This document shows positions 8,732-16,999 of a stretch of 64,000 nucleotides of DNA, one piece after another (positions within the stretch are counted from its first letter, which is position 1; each line of letters opens with the position of its first letter). The position numbers and the translations under genes were made by a program. The DNA lies in NCBI RefSeq assembly GCF_000517405.1, contig NZ_CP006568.1, positions 3,472,001-3,536,000 of the forward strand, read 5' to 3'. The notes under the pieces are model-generated. The model was not told the origin of the DNA. It saw only the letters and a program-made list of their open reading frames with translations, and ran no database searches. This stretch comes from Candidatus Sodalis pierantonius str. SOPE. GTDB lineage: Bacteria; Pseudomonadota; Gammaproteobacteria; Enterobacterales; Enterobacteriaceae.

Positions 8732-9415
8732 ATGACGCAACTGCTCACCTGGCGCGATGCTCTCGCGCAGGAAAAAACCCTGCCCTACTTTCAGGAAACG
8801 CTGGCCTTTGTCGCCAGGCAACGCGCGGCGGGAATTACCGTCTATCCGCCGGCCAAAAAGGTATTTAATGCTTTCCGTTTCACGGAGTTGAATGCGGTGA
8901 AAGTCGTGATCCTCGGCCAAGATCCCTATCACGGCCCCAACCAGGCCCATGGCCTTTCATTTTCCGTCAAGCCGGGCGTCCCCGCCCCGCCCTCCTTAGT
9001 CAATATCTATAAAGAGTTGGCCAGCGACATTCCCGGTTTTGTTATACCCAAACATGGCTGTCTGCAAAGCTGGGCGCAACAAGGGGTGATGTTGCTCAAT
9101 ACGGTGCTGACGGTGGAAGCGGGAAAAGCCCATTCCCACGCCAGTCTGGGTTGGGAAACGTTTACGGATAAGGTCATAAAGGTACTCAACACGCACCGTG
9201 AAGGGATTGTGTTTTTACTATGGGGGTCCCATGCCCAGAAAAAAGGCATGATTATCGACCCTAAACGCCACCATGTGCTTAAAGCGCCGCACCCCTCGCC
9301 CCTGTCCGCGCATCGCGGCTTTCTCGGCTGCCACCATTTCTCCCAGACCAATGCCCTGCTGACGCGTCGAGGCCAACCCCCTATCGACTGGACGCCAACG
9401 CTGCCGCCCGCCTAA
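8732..9415 (+). CDS. ung: uracil-DNA glycosylase
   Basis: Ung removes uracil from DNA, starting base-excision repair of deaminated cytosine. The 227-residue product shows the water-activating motif GQDPYHG, the uracil-binding FTE/LLLNTVLTV segments, and the DNA-intercalating loop HPSPLSAHRG. The start at 8732 (MTQLLTW) aligns with E. coli and has GGAG six bases upstream; the ATG at 8720 lies upstream of that ribosome site and is less likely. Intact. Note that several stops in neighbouring pseudogenes look like C-to-T changes, although ung is present. Confidence 0.97.
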   Translation: MTQLLTWRDALAQEKTLPYFQETLAFVARQRAAGITVYPPAKKVFNAFRFTELNAVKVVILGQDPYHGPNQAHGLSFSVKPGVPAPPSLVNIYKELASDIPGFVIPKHGCLQSWAQQGVMLLNTVLTVEAGKAHSHASLGWETFTDKVIKVLNTHREGIVFLLWGSHAQKKGMIIDPKRHHVLKAPHPSPLSAHRGFLGCHHFSQTNALLTRRGQPPIDWTPTLPPA

Positions 9416-9691
9416 CGGCGGATAAAGGCCAGTCCGGGCGCCACGTTCAGAAGTAAAGCGGCTATTATCGCCTGTGCGAACTTCGCCAGGCAGCCTGACA
9501 GAGAAAGTACCTTTTAGAGGAAACCGAGGAAACGTCGGATCGATCCTGATGGGCGCGCGGCGATCCTGGGCCGCAGTAGCACAACCGGTAACATGTTTTA
9601 GCCGCCGATGAGAACGCTACCGCTGGCAGATAGCCTCGGGGGCGATAGCGTGCGTCCCCCGTCTTCGCCAACGGCGCTGTCGGCGTAGGCT

Positions 9692-9713
9692 CTCACGCCG
9701 CGCGCGGCGTGAG
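9692..9713. repeat. 22-bp perfect palindrome beside grpE
   Basis: CTCACGCCG / CGGCGTGAG arms around CGCG form a perfect inverted repeat 9 bp beyond the grpE stop. There is no T run on the grpE-distal side. The rest of the ung-grpE spacer (9416-9691) holds nothing I can identify. Confidence 0.6.
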
Positions 9714-9721
9714 AAAAGATA

Positions 9722-10309
9722 TCAGCTCTTCGCTTTTGATACCGCCACCATCGCGGGGCGGATAAGTCGGCCGTTGAGGGTGTAGCCTTTTTGCATCACC
9801 ATCATCACGTGATTAGGCTCGTGTTCGTCGGACTCCAGCATGGTCATTGCCTGATGCACCTCGGGGTTAAACGGCACCTGCGTGTCACCCACCACATCAA
9901 GACCGAATTTGCGAAAGGCATCCAGCAACGATTTGAGCGTCAGCCCGATGCCTTCGATAGTGGACGCCAGCTCGCTGTTGGTTTTATCCGACATGTCCAG
10001 CGCGCGCTCCAGGTTATCGATAACCGGCAACAGTTCACCGGCAAAACGTTCCAGGGCAAATTTATGCGCCTTCTCGACATCCTGTTCGCTGCGGCGGCGC
10101 ACGTTTTCCATTTCCGCCTTGGCGCGCAGCACGCTATCGCGCTCGCGCTGCTGCGCCTGCGACAGCGCGGCCTCCAGTTCGGCAATACGCTCATCTCGCG
10201 GATCCACGACGTCAACCGTCTCAGGCATCGCTTCCGCCTGCTGCCCTTGCTCCATTTCACTCTCTTGTGAGACTTGCTCGTCAGGGGTGTTCTGTTCTTT
10301 ACTACTCAT
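9722..10309 (-). CDS. grpE: nucleotide exchange factor GrpE
   Basis: GrpE releases ADP from DnaK in the chaperone cycle. The 195-residue product has an acidic, disordered N terminus, the long coiled coil (from about RDERIAELEAAL through KAEMENVRRRSEQDVEKAHKF), and the C-terminal beta domain with FNPEVHQAMTML and VMMVMQKGYTLNGRLIRPA. The start at 10309 (MSSKEQNTP) matches E. coli; an extra ATG directly upstream is also possible. It is divergent from nadK as in E. coli. Intact. Confidence 0.96.
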   Translation of the reverse strand: MSSKEQNTPDEQVSQESEMEQGQQAEAMPETVDVVDPRDERIAELEAALSQAQQRERDSVLRAKAEMENVRRRSEQDVEKAHKFALERFAGELLPVIDNLERALDMSDKTNSELASTIEGIGLTLKSLLDAFRKFGLDVVGDTQVPFNPEVHQAMTMLESDEHEPNHVMMVMQKGYTLNGRLIRPAMVAVSKAKS

Positions 10310-10433
10310 CATGAGTTTTCTCCGCGGTTCAGCATTATTCTCGCTAGTCCGATTATTATGGGGATGAATAGCGGGGATTCAAGGGATGACACATAATGAA
10401 GCTTGCAAAAATACGCCGGGGATCAGCAATCAA

Positions 10434-11312
10434 ATGACTACCACTTTTCACACTATCGGCATCGTCGGCCATCCGCGTCACCCCAATGCGCTGGCCACGC
10501 ATGAAACGCTTTACCACTGGCTCAACGAGAAAGGGTATCACGTTATCATGGAACATCAGATCGCCCGCGATCTGGCGCTGGATCAGGCCATAACCGGTAG
10601 TTTGGCCGATATTGGCCAGCAGGCCGATCTGGCTATCGTGGTGGGCGGCGATGGCAACATGCTGGGTGCGGCACGCATCTTGGCGCGTTATGATATCAAG
10701 GTCATTGGTATCAACCGCGGGAATCTTGGTTTTTTGACCGACCTCGATCCCGACTCGGCGCTGGCGCAATTATCGGACGTGCTGGCGGGGCACTATCGCA
10801 GTGAAAAACGCTTTTTGCTGGAAGCCCAGGTCTGCCGGGGCGATGTCTGCGGCCGGCTGAGCAGCGCCATTAATGAGGTGGTGCTGCATCCTGGCAAAGT
10901 GGCGCATATGATTGAGTTCGAGGTCTATATTGATGATACCTTTGCGTTTTCCCAGCGCTCCGATGGCCTTATTATCGCCACGCCGACCGGCTCCACGGCG
11001 TATTCCCTCTCCGCCGGCGGTCCGATACTGACACCGCTGGTGGACGCCGTCGCGCTGGTGCCGATGTTTCCGCATACCCTCTCATCACGTCCATTGGTCA
11101 TTAACGGCGGCAGTACGATACGCCTGAAGTTTTCCCAACTCACGCCGGATCTCGAAATCAGCTGCGACAGCCAGATAGCCTTGCCTATCCAGGAAGGTGA
11201 AGAAATTTTCATCCGCCGTAGCGACTACTATCTCGATTTGATTCATCCTAATGATTATAACTATTTCAATACGTTAAGCAGCAAGCTTGGCTGGTCGAAA
11301 AAATTATTCTAA
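10434..11312 (+). CDS. nadK: NAD kinase
   Basis: NadK phosphorylates NAD to NADP. The 292-residue product is the same length as E. coli NadK. It has the GGDGN motif (AIVVGGDGNMLGAAR), the NE/D segment (SAINEVVLHPGK), and the conserved RSDGLIIATPTGSTAYSLSAGGPI block. The start at 10434 (MTTTFHTIGIVGHPRH) aligns with E. coli; an in-frame ATG at 10386 would add 16 unrelated residues. Intact. It lies directly upstream of the ISL3-disrupted recN promoter. Confidence 0.97.
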   Translation: MTTTFHTIGIVGHPRHPNALATHETLYHWLNEKGYHVIMEHQIARDLALDQAITGSLADIGQQADLAIVVGGDGNMLGAARILARYDIKVIGINRGNLGFLTDLDPDSALAQLSDVLAGHYRSEKRFLLEAQVCRGDVCGRLSSAINEVVLHPGKVAHMIEFEVYIDDTFAFSQRSDGLIIATPTGSTAYSLSAGGPILTPLVDAVALVPMFPHTLSSRPLVINGGSTIRLKFSQLTPDLEISCDSQIALPIQEGEEIFIRRSDYYLDLIHPNDYNYFNTLSSKLGWSKKLF

Positions 11313-11331
11313 ATTTTTGCCAGCGCAGCTT

Positions 11332-11346
11332 TACTGTATAAAAAAG
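11332..11346 (+). promoter_or_regulatory. truncated LexA box, remnant of the recN SOS promoter
   Basis: TACTGTATAAAAAA matches the left part of the first LexA box upstream of E. coli recN. It is cut at 11347 by the left end of the ISL3 element, so the right half (CAG side) is missing. Confidence 0.55.
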
Positions 11347-11470
11347 GGTCTTCTCCTGTTGTGGTGGCTCAATCGACAGTTCTGCATTTTTACTTTACTT
11401 ATTCTTTTGGCTGGAACTTGGACTTCTATATGGATGTCAAACGTATTTACGTTTAAAGGAATAACGTTCA

Positions 11471-11766
11471 TGTCATGCTTAAAAAAATATGCATATGCCC
11501 CATTTATCTTACTGCTTCATGGTGTTGCAGCATCGGCCTCACCAAATATGATGTATGACACTGATAAAAAAGACTATTTACTGTCACCATAGGTAACGCC
11601 AAAATTATCTTGGGAGAAAAGTGAGTCTCAAGTTGATAAAACTCAATATTGTCTTACCCCTAGCGATCCGGGATGCAGCAATATGTGGCAAAAGGAAAAA
11701 GAAAAGGAGAATGACGAGCGAATACGACATCACCAGCAAAAAAAATTTTATAACTCCCTTAAATGA
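11471..11766 (+). pseudogene. small exported protein, passenger ORF of the ISL3 element, in-frame amber
   Basis: The frame starts MSCLKKYAYAPFILLLHG with an apparent signal peptide (cleavage plausible after AASAS). It meets TAG at 11590 after 39 codons. The same frame then continues open for 57 more codons, with two Cys (YCLTPSDPGCSNMW) and a charged Lys/Glu/Arg-rich tail, to TGA at 11764-11766. A purine-rich AAAGGA lies 9 bases upstream of the ATG. It lies inside the ISL3 inverted repeats and ends 4 bp from the transposase stop. I do not recognise the family. Without the amber it would be a 98-residue secreted or periplasmic protein. Confidence 0.6.
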
Positions 11767-11843
11767 TTGCTCAAAAATTCATATTTAGTTTCCCATAGTG
11801 GAACATTACGCCCAGCTTGAAACGTTCTTTGTTCCTGAAGCCC

Positions 11844-12902
11844 GCTTTGTTGAATAAATCCGAAATTTGTGACGACTTCCTCCCTATCAGGGCGATTGTT
11901 ACATGATGCGGACGCTGTTTGGCATTCCTAACAGCGTGATCCGGTTAAGCGCTTTGACCATTGCCATAGCCTCACCTACCTTACCTGCGCGTCATAGTCA
12001 TTCAGACTCAGATGACCACCCAGAAGTGTTTTAAACCGGCACATGGCCGTTTCAGTCAGTGAACGCCGGTGATAACCTACTTTCTTTTTCCAGGTATCGT
12101 TATTGCCGCTCAGATGCTGATTTGCCACCGCATGGTTACGCTCATGGTATCGAGCTGGCCAATATTGCGCACCACTTCGCGGTGGGATAAGCGGCTTTAT
12201 TTTTTTCCTCAGCATAGCATCATGACAGTAACGCGTATCGTAAGCACTGTCAGCCGACGCTTCCCTGATTTTCCGGTGGGTTTGGTTAATCAGCCCGGGC
12301 AGCGCCTGCGCATCTGTCGTACCGCTTAGCGATAAATCGGCACAGATAATTTCATGTGTCGCGCTATCTACTGCCAGATGAAGCTTGCTCCATACTCTGC
12401 GCCTCTCAGCCCCATGCTGCCTGACTTTCCATTCGCCTTCGCCGAAGATTTTCAGGCCGGTGCCATCGATGACCAGGTGTGAGATTTCGCCGCGGGTTGG
12501 CGTTTTTATGCTGATGTCGACGGTTTTTGCTCGCCGGCTGACCAGAGAGTAATCTGGGCAGCGCAGCGACAGCCCCATCAGTTTAAAAATCGCGTCAACG
12601 AAACCCTGTAACGCCTGGAGCGAAAGGTTAAACACGCGCTTTATCATCAGAACCGTGGTAATGGCCATATCGGTGTAGTGAAGCGGCCGGCCACGATGTT
12701 CAAGTGGTGTACTCTCAGTCCATGCAGCAATGGCTGACTCATCAAGCCATACTGTCAGGTCCCCCCGCTGCCTGAGCGCATTGTTGTATGCTGGCCAGTT
12801 GGTGATTTTAAACTTTTGCTTTGCCATGGGGACCTGATGTTGAAACGAATGTAGTGATCAGAGCCGCCAGTCACCTAAAAGTTCGATTTATTCAACAAAG
12901 CC
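11844..12902 (-). mobile_element. IS903-group insertion sequence, copy 2
   Basis: 1059 bp, flanked by a perfect 9-bp duplication CCTGAAGCC at 11835-11843 and 12903-12911. It interrupts the ISL3 transposase gene, so it is younger than the ISL3 insertion. Confidence 0.96.
11899..12827 (-). pseudogene. IS903-group transposase, frameshifted
   Basis: The frame matches the intact copies until DYDAQV and then ends early after 283 residues. The cause is a 5-bp tandem duplication, TACCT twice, at 11977-11986. The catalytic Glu signature lies before the break, but the last 24 residues are lost. Confidence 0.93.
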
Positions 12903-14148
12903 CCTGAAGCCCCGTGACTTGATCCTGAGCAGCCGTATTTTACTGTTCAGGGACTCCGCATTCCCATTTGATACCCGGTTTTTCATTGCATTCAGAATGC
13001 CGTAAAGGCGTTTTGCCACCATGCGGGCAATGCTGGCCATGAGCGGTATGCCGGTGTCTTTAGCCATCGCCATCCATTCCTGCCACAGCTTACGGCTATG
13101 ATTGTCATAGCGGCGGTGCCACAGATCGCGAGCAAGCTCTTTCATTACCCAGCACTGGCTCGTTTGGGGTAACACCAGCCGGGCAACTTCTAACCTCTCT
13201 GCCCGGCACCCGAGGCAATTTTGTTTGCTGTAAAACCATAGATAGCGTGAGCGGTGGGCGTCTTTCCTGTCTGACGACGGGATCTGTTTCATCTCAGCCT
13301 GACGGGTTTTATCAACGACGGCGCACAACATTTTTGCCACATGGAAGTGATCGAAAGCGATTTTATCGACGGCATTGGGGAGATGGATGCGGGCTGCACT
13401 GATATAGGCCATGTTCATGTCCATAGACAGCGTTTTTATCTCATCAAGCTGGTGATCTCTCAGGCTGCGCAGATAACTGGCAAGGCTTTCTACACCGCGG
13501 TTGTCGGTCAGTTGCAAAGCGCGTCCCTGCCTGTCAGAGATAACGGTGACGTACTGGTGTCCTTTTTTGAACCCGACTTCATCCACGCAGAGGTGACGGG
13601 CGGATAAGGGTTGTTTTATCCGGGCCAAGCCTCGTTTGACTGCGCGCATCATGATGCCGTCAACGGCATTCCAACTGAGTTTGAGCTGCTTTCTGACAGC
13701 ATCCACGGTGCTGACTTTCAGCCATGAAAGAACAAAGGCTTCGAACAACAAGGTGTAGCGGCTGCCTGACCCTGCCCAGGGAACAGGCAGTGTCTGGCAA
13801 CCGTGCTCGGGGCAGTCAACGCGGGGGACATCAGCCTCAACCAGCGTGGTGAACTGACAGGTATCGAGGTGACGCCATTTACGACGCCGGTGATCATGTA
13901 TGGAGCAGGATTTACCGCAGGTTGGGCAGGCCAGTTGTGTGTGCTCGGCAATGCCGACAATTACCGTCACTGATCCAGATTTTTCATCAAGAGAAAGGGA
14001 TTGTACCTGCCACGGTGCGGACAGGTTAAGGATATGGGCATAGAGGGACTTTTCGTCCATGGCAGACTCCTCAAAAATCAAGACTGCCATCATAATGCCC
14101 TTAGCCACCACAACAGGGGAAGACCCGTTTATATACAGGAAGGCAACT

Positions 14149-15810
14149 ATGCTGGCTCAACTGACCATTGCCAATTTCACTATCGTGCACGCGTTAACGA
14201 TTGATTTTCAGTCGGGAATGAGCGTGATTACCGGTGAGACCGGCGCGGGGAAATCCATTGCGATCGATGCGCTCGGTCTGTGTCTGGGCGGCCGTTCCGA
14301 GGCCAGCATGGTGCGGCCCGACGCCGCGAGGGCGGACATCTGCGCACGCTTTTTACTTAACTATACTCCCTTGGCCGCCCGCTGGCTGGCGGATAATGCG
14401 CTGGATAACGGCAATGAATGTTTGATGCGCCGCGTAGTGAGCCAGGACGGCCGCTCACGCGGCTTTATTAACGGTACGCCGGTGCCGCTCTCACAATTGC
14501 GTGAACTGGGCCAGTACCTGATTCAAATTCACGGCCAGCATGCCCACCAGCTGATGTTGCGTCCCGTTCACCAAAAGCGGCTGCTCGACGCCTACGCGGG
14601 TGAAAAAGACCTTCAACAGGCCATAGCGGCCGCCTACCGCCAGTGGCACCAAAGCTGCCTGGATCTGGCCAGCCTGTGCCAGCAGGCCGCCGAACGCGAC
14701 GCCAGACGCGAGCTGCTGCAATATCAATTAAAAGAGTTGAACGACTTCGCGCCGGTCGCGGAGGAGTATGAGCAGATCGATCAGGAATATAAGCGGCTGG
14801 CCAACAGCGGACAGTTGATCACCGCAACCCAACAAACATTGGAGCTGTTGAGCGAAGGCGAAGAGACCAATTTACTGAGTCAGCTGCACACCGCCAGGCA
14901 TGTGATGAGCGAACTGGTCACGTTGGATCCCGCCTTGTCCGAGGTGATGGCGCTGCTCGAAGACACTGCGATTCAGCTCACCGAAGCCAGCAATGAACTG
15001 CGCCATTACGGCGACCGCATCGATCTTGATCCCGGACACCTCCATGAGCTGGAGCAGCGTCTGTCTCGGCAAATCAGCCTGGCACGCAAGCATCATGTGC
15101 AGCCGGAAGCCCTGGCGCAGCACCATCAGCAGCTCTTGCAGGAGCAGGCGACGATGGCGCATTATGATGCCAGCGCCGGCGCGCTGACCGAGGCGGTGGA
15201 GCGCCATCATCAGCAGGCGATGGATCTCGCCCGCCAGCTCCACCAGCGCCGCGTTGAGCACGCCGGCAGTTTAGCCGGCCACATTACCCACAGCATACGC
15301 GAGCTTGCTCTGCCGCACGATAAGCTGGTCATTGACGTGCACTTCCAGCCTGAGCAGCTTAACGCCGACGGCGCCGACCGCGTGGAGTTCATGGTGACGA
15401 CCAACCCTGGCCAGCCGCTACAGCCACTGGCGAAAGTGGCCTCCGGCGGAGAGCTATCCCGCATAGCGCTGGCGATACAGGTCATTACCGCCCGTAAAAT
15501 GGACACGCCGGCGCTGATCTTTGACGAAGTGGACGTGGGCATCAGCGGGCCGACGGCCGCCATCGTGGGCAAGATGTTGCGTCAGTTGGGTGAATCCACT
15601 CAGGTCATGTGCGTGACGCATTTACCACAGGTGGCCGGTTTCGGGCATCATCACTTTTTCGTCAGCAAAAAAACCGACGGCAGCGCCACACAAACGCAAA
15701 TGCAGGCGCTGGATAAAAAAGCCCGTCTGCAGGAGCTGGCGCGCCTGCTGGGTGGCAGCGAAGTCACTAAAAACACGCTGGCGAACGCCAGGGAGCTACT
15801 CGCGGCCTAG
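14149..15810 (+). CDS. recN: DNA repair ATPase RecN
   Basis: RecN is an SMC-like ATPase of double-strand break repair, normally strongly SOS-induced. The 553-residue product equals E. coli in length. It has Walker A GETGAGKSIAIDALGL near residue 30, a long coiled-coil middle, the ABC signature SGGELSRIALAIQV, and Walker B LIFDEVDVGISG. The start at 14149 (MLAQLTIANF) aligns with E. coli and has AGGAAGG upstream; an in-frame ATG at 14059 lies in the ISL3 element. The gene is intact, but its SOS operator region has been cut away by the ISL3 insertion, so any expression now depends on the IS or nadK read-through. Confidence 0.95.
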   Translation: MLAQLTIANFTIVHALTIDFQSGMSVITGETGAGKSIAIDALGLCLGGRSEASMVRPDAARADICARFLLNYTPLAARWLADNALDNGNECLMRRVVSQDGRSRGFINGTPVPLSQLRELGQYLIQIHGQHAHQLMLRPVHQKRLLDAYAGEKDLQQAIAAAYRQWHQSCLDLASLCQQAAERDARRELLQYQLKELNDFAPVAEEYEQIDQEYKRLANSGQLITATQQTLELLSEGEETNLLSQLHTARHVMSELVTLDPALSEVMALLEDTAIQLTEASNELRHYGDRIDLDPGHLHELEQRLSRQISLARKHHVQPEALAQHHQQLLQEQATMAHYDASAGALTEAVERHHQQAMDLARQLHQRRVEHAGSLAGHITHSIRELALPHDKLVIDVHFQPEQLNADGADRVEFMVTTNPGQPLQPLAKVASGGELSRIALAIQVITARKMDTPALIFDEVDVGISGPTAAIVGKMLRQLGESTQVMCVTHLPQVAGFGHHHFFVSKKTDGSATQTQMQALDKKARLQELARLLGGSEVTKNTLANARELLAA

Positions 15811-15931
15811 AAAAGATCAACTTTTTTTATTAAGTTAATGTATTGTTTTTATTGATAAAATAAAATATAGATCCACATAGTGACCACGCGTTAACTCTAG
15901 GCCCTGCTTTTTGAGGCTTTTCTTTGGACGC

Positions 15932-15955
15932 AAAAAAGCCAGCGCTGAGGCTGGC
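15932..15955 (-). terminator. rho-independent terminator downstream of the hok-like gene
   Basis: On the minus strand GCCAGC-CTCAGC-GCTGGC is followed by TTTTTT. A second hairpin (about 15992-16021, CCAACGG/CCGTTGG arms) lies between it and the hok stop and may be part of the toxin mRNA 3' fold. Confidence 0.75.
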
Positions 15956-16028
15956 CGGAAAAATGGGCGCTCACGGATCTCCGCTCAAACAACCAACGGG
16001 CGAGGACAAGCCCCGCCGTTGGGTTGCC

Positions 16029-16181
16029 TTACCTCACAGATTCGTAAGCCATTAAGGCCGCAACCTCCGTTTCGCCTTTTCTGATATGGATCTCACAGAG
16101 TAATTTCCGGGTTATCCAGGTAAACACCAGTAAGGTGATACAGATAACCACCAGAGCGGTGATAGCGAATTTTTGCAGCAT
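16029..16181 (-). CDS. Hok/Gef-type small membrane toxin
   Basis: The 50-residue product MLQKFAITALVVICITLLVF... matches the Hok/RelF group. It has a single hydrophobic segment at about residues 4-24, then TRKLLCEIHIRKGETEVAALMAYE with the conserved Cys and the Ala-Tyr-Glu near the end. Hok toxins depolarise the inner membrane and are held back by a labile antisense RNA. An in-frame ATG at 16241 would add 20 residues; the shorter start fits the family. I could not define a Sok-like RNA or a mok leader with confidence. Position at the edge of the prophage segment suggests a phage or plasmid origin. Confidence 0.85.
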   Translation of the reverse strand: MLQKFAITALVVICITLLVFTWITRKLLCEIHIRKGETEVAALMAYESVR

Positions 16182-16369
16182 CCTGGCCTCCTTATCTTGC
16201 CTTTCGGCGTGGAAGAGGCGACCTTTATGTTGTGTAAGCATTAGTGTGGCCTCGGGTTGATTAACATCGGTTCGGGGCCTTTCTCTTTCTGCCTTTTGCT
16301 GAGGCTCAGGACAGAAAGATCCAGAGCACCCGCGCGAAGTGTAACAGTAATCCTCTTCTCTGCAAATTC

Positions 16370-16618
16370 TTACCCGCCCACGAAATCACCACGTAAAGCC
16401 TCATTCCGCACGTTACGCCAGTCGATTTCGTCACGTGGTTGACGGCTCTGCCGAGACGCTGCCAGCCCAATCAGTTGTGAAAAAAATTGAAAAGCCCTCT
16501 CCGCCACCTGTTCGCCCGTAAGGCGCGCCACGCCTGGGTTTTCTGTAAAAGTCTGCCTTGCCTTTTCAGCGCTGATTTTATGCTGTTCGCCACGTAATCC
16601 ATGATTTTTCCTGTGACT
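16370..16618 (-). CDS. unidentified small phage-region reading frame
   Basis: This frame contains protein-like text (EQVAERAFQFFSQLIGLAAS and RDEIDWRNVRNEALRGDFVGG) but no ATG. An overlapping frame starting at 16602 (MDYVANSIKSALKRQG, RBS-like AGGAAAAATC) ends at 16471. Either could be the real one, or a frameshift joins them. I do not recognise a family. Confidence 0.3.
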   Translation of the reverse strand, partial: SHRKNHGLRGEQHKISAEKARQTFTENPGVARLTGEQVAERAFQFFSQLIGLAASRQSRQPRDEIDWRNVRNEALRGDFVGG

Positions 16619-16959
16619 TCAATGGGATGTGCTTTACGTGGGGTATCTCTCTGCTGCCAAAAACTGTAAAAAACTGAAATTCTTTTCACACTTTACAATT
16701 TCGCCTGTCGCCCAAAAGCCCAAGCACAGCGCGGGCTGGCGGGGTGATTTGTAGGCAGGCCATTTTGAAAAAATTTTACGATGCAAAGTGTGCAGGTGGG
16801 TGCAGTGTAGCGCCGTTTCCGTGGGGGATGCGCTTATTTCGTGGCGATGACGCAGCCCTGGCGCGCCGTGGCTGAACGGAGTGGAATGCGTGGCATTTGG
16901 GATGGCTTGAGGCAAAGAGGGGCTTGACGGAGCGCTCAGGCGCTGTGAGCGGCAGCCAC
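16619..16959. other. no recognisable gene
   Basis: Minus-strand open frames of up to 93 codons exist but show no family features and no clear ribosome site. Confidence 0.4.
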
Positions 16960-16982
16960 AAAAAAGCCCGCGTAATGCGGGC
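16960..16982 (-). terminator. rho-independent terminator of the phage tail operon
   Basis: On the minus strand GCCCGC-ATTAC-GCGGGC is followed by TTTTTTG, 17 bp beyond the stop of the last tail gene. Confidence 0.85.
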
Positions 16983-16999
16983 AGTGGTGTGCGGGGAGA

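Larger units (their letters stand above)
11771..14060 (-). pseudogene. ISL3-family transposase, interrupted by IS903-group insertion
   Basis: The N-terminal zinc-finger part (LACPTCGKSCSIHDH, RKWRHLDT, CPEHGC) and the DDE core (LCVDEVGFKKGHQYVTV, MDMNMAYISAA, HFHVAKMLC, NGNAESLNSKIR) are present up to RGFR. The IS copy splits the gene there. The C terminus (NKERFKLGVMFHYGK, stop at 11771) continues beyond it. The start at 14060 (MDEKSLYAH) follows AGGAG. Apart from the insertion I see no damage; precise excision would restore about 405 residues. Confidence 0.9.
11347..14126 (-). mobile_element. ISL3-family insertion sequence with passenger ORF, interrupted by an IS903-group copy
   Basis: Inverted ends are clear: GGGTCTTCTCCTGTTGTGG at 11347 and its near-perfect reverse complement ending at 14126 (GGGGAAGACCC). 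Without the inner IS and its 9-bp duplication the element is 1712 bp. It carries a leftward ISL3 transposase gene and a rightward small ORF, tail to tail. I could not find the 8-bp target duplication expected for ISL3, so one flank may have been altered. It sits between nadK and recN, leaving 22 bp of native leader before the recN ATG. Confidence 0.88.

Noticed and set aside
14125..14138. LexA box directly upstream of the recN start (TTTATATACAG)
   Set aside because: Only one half-site fits CTGT-N8-ACAG; it aligns better with the native leader before the recN ribosome site.
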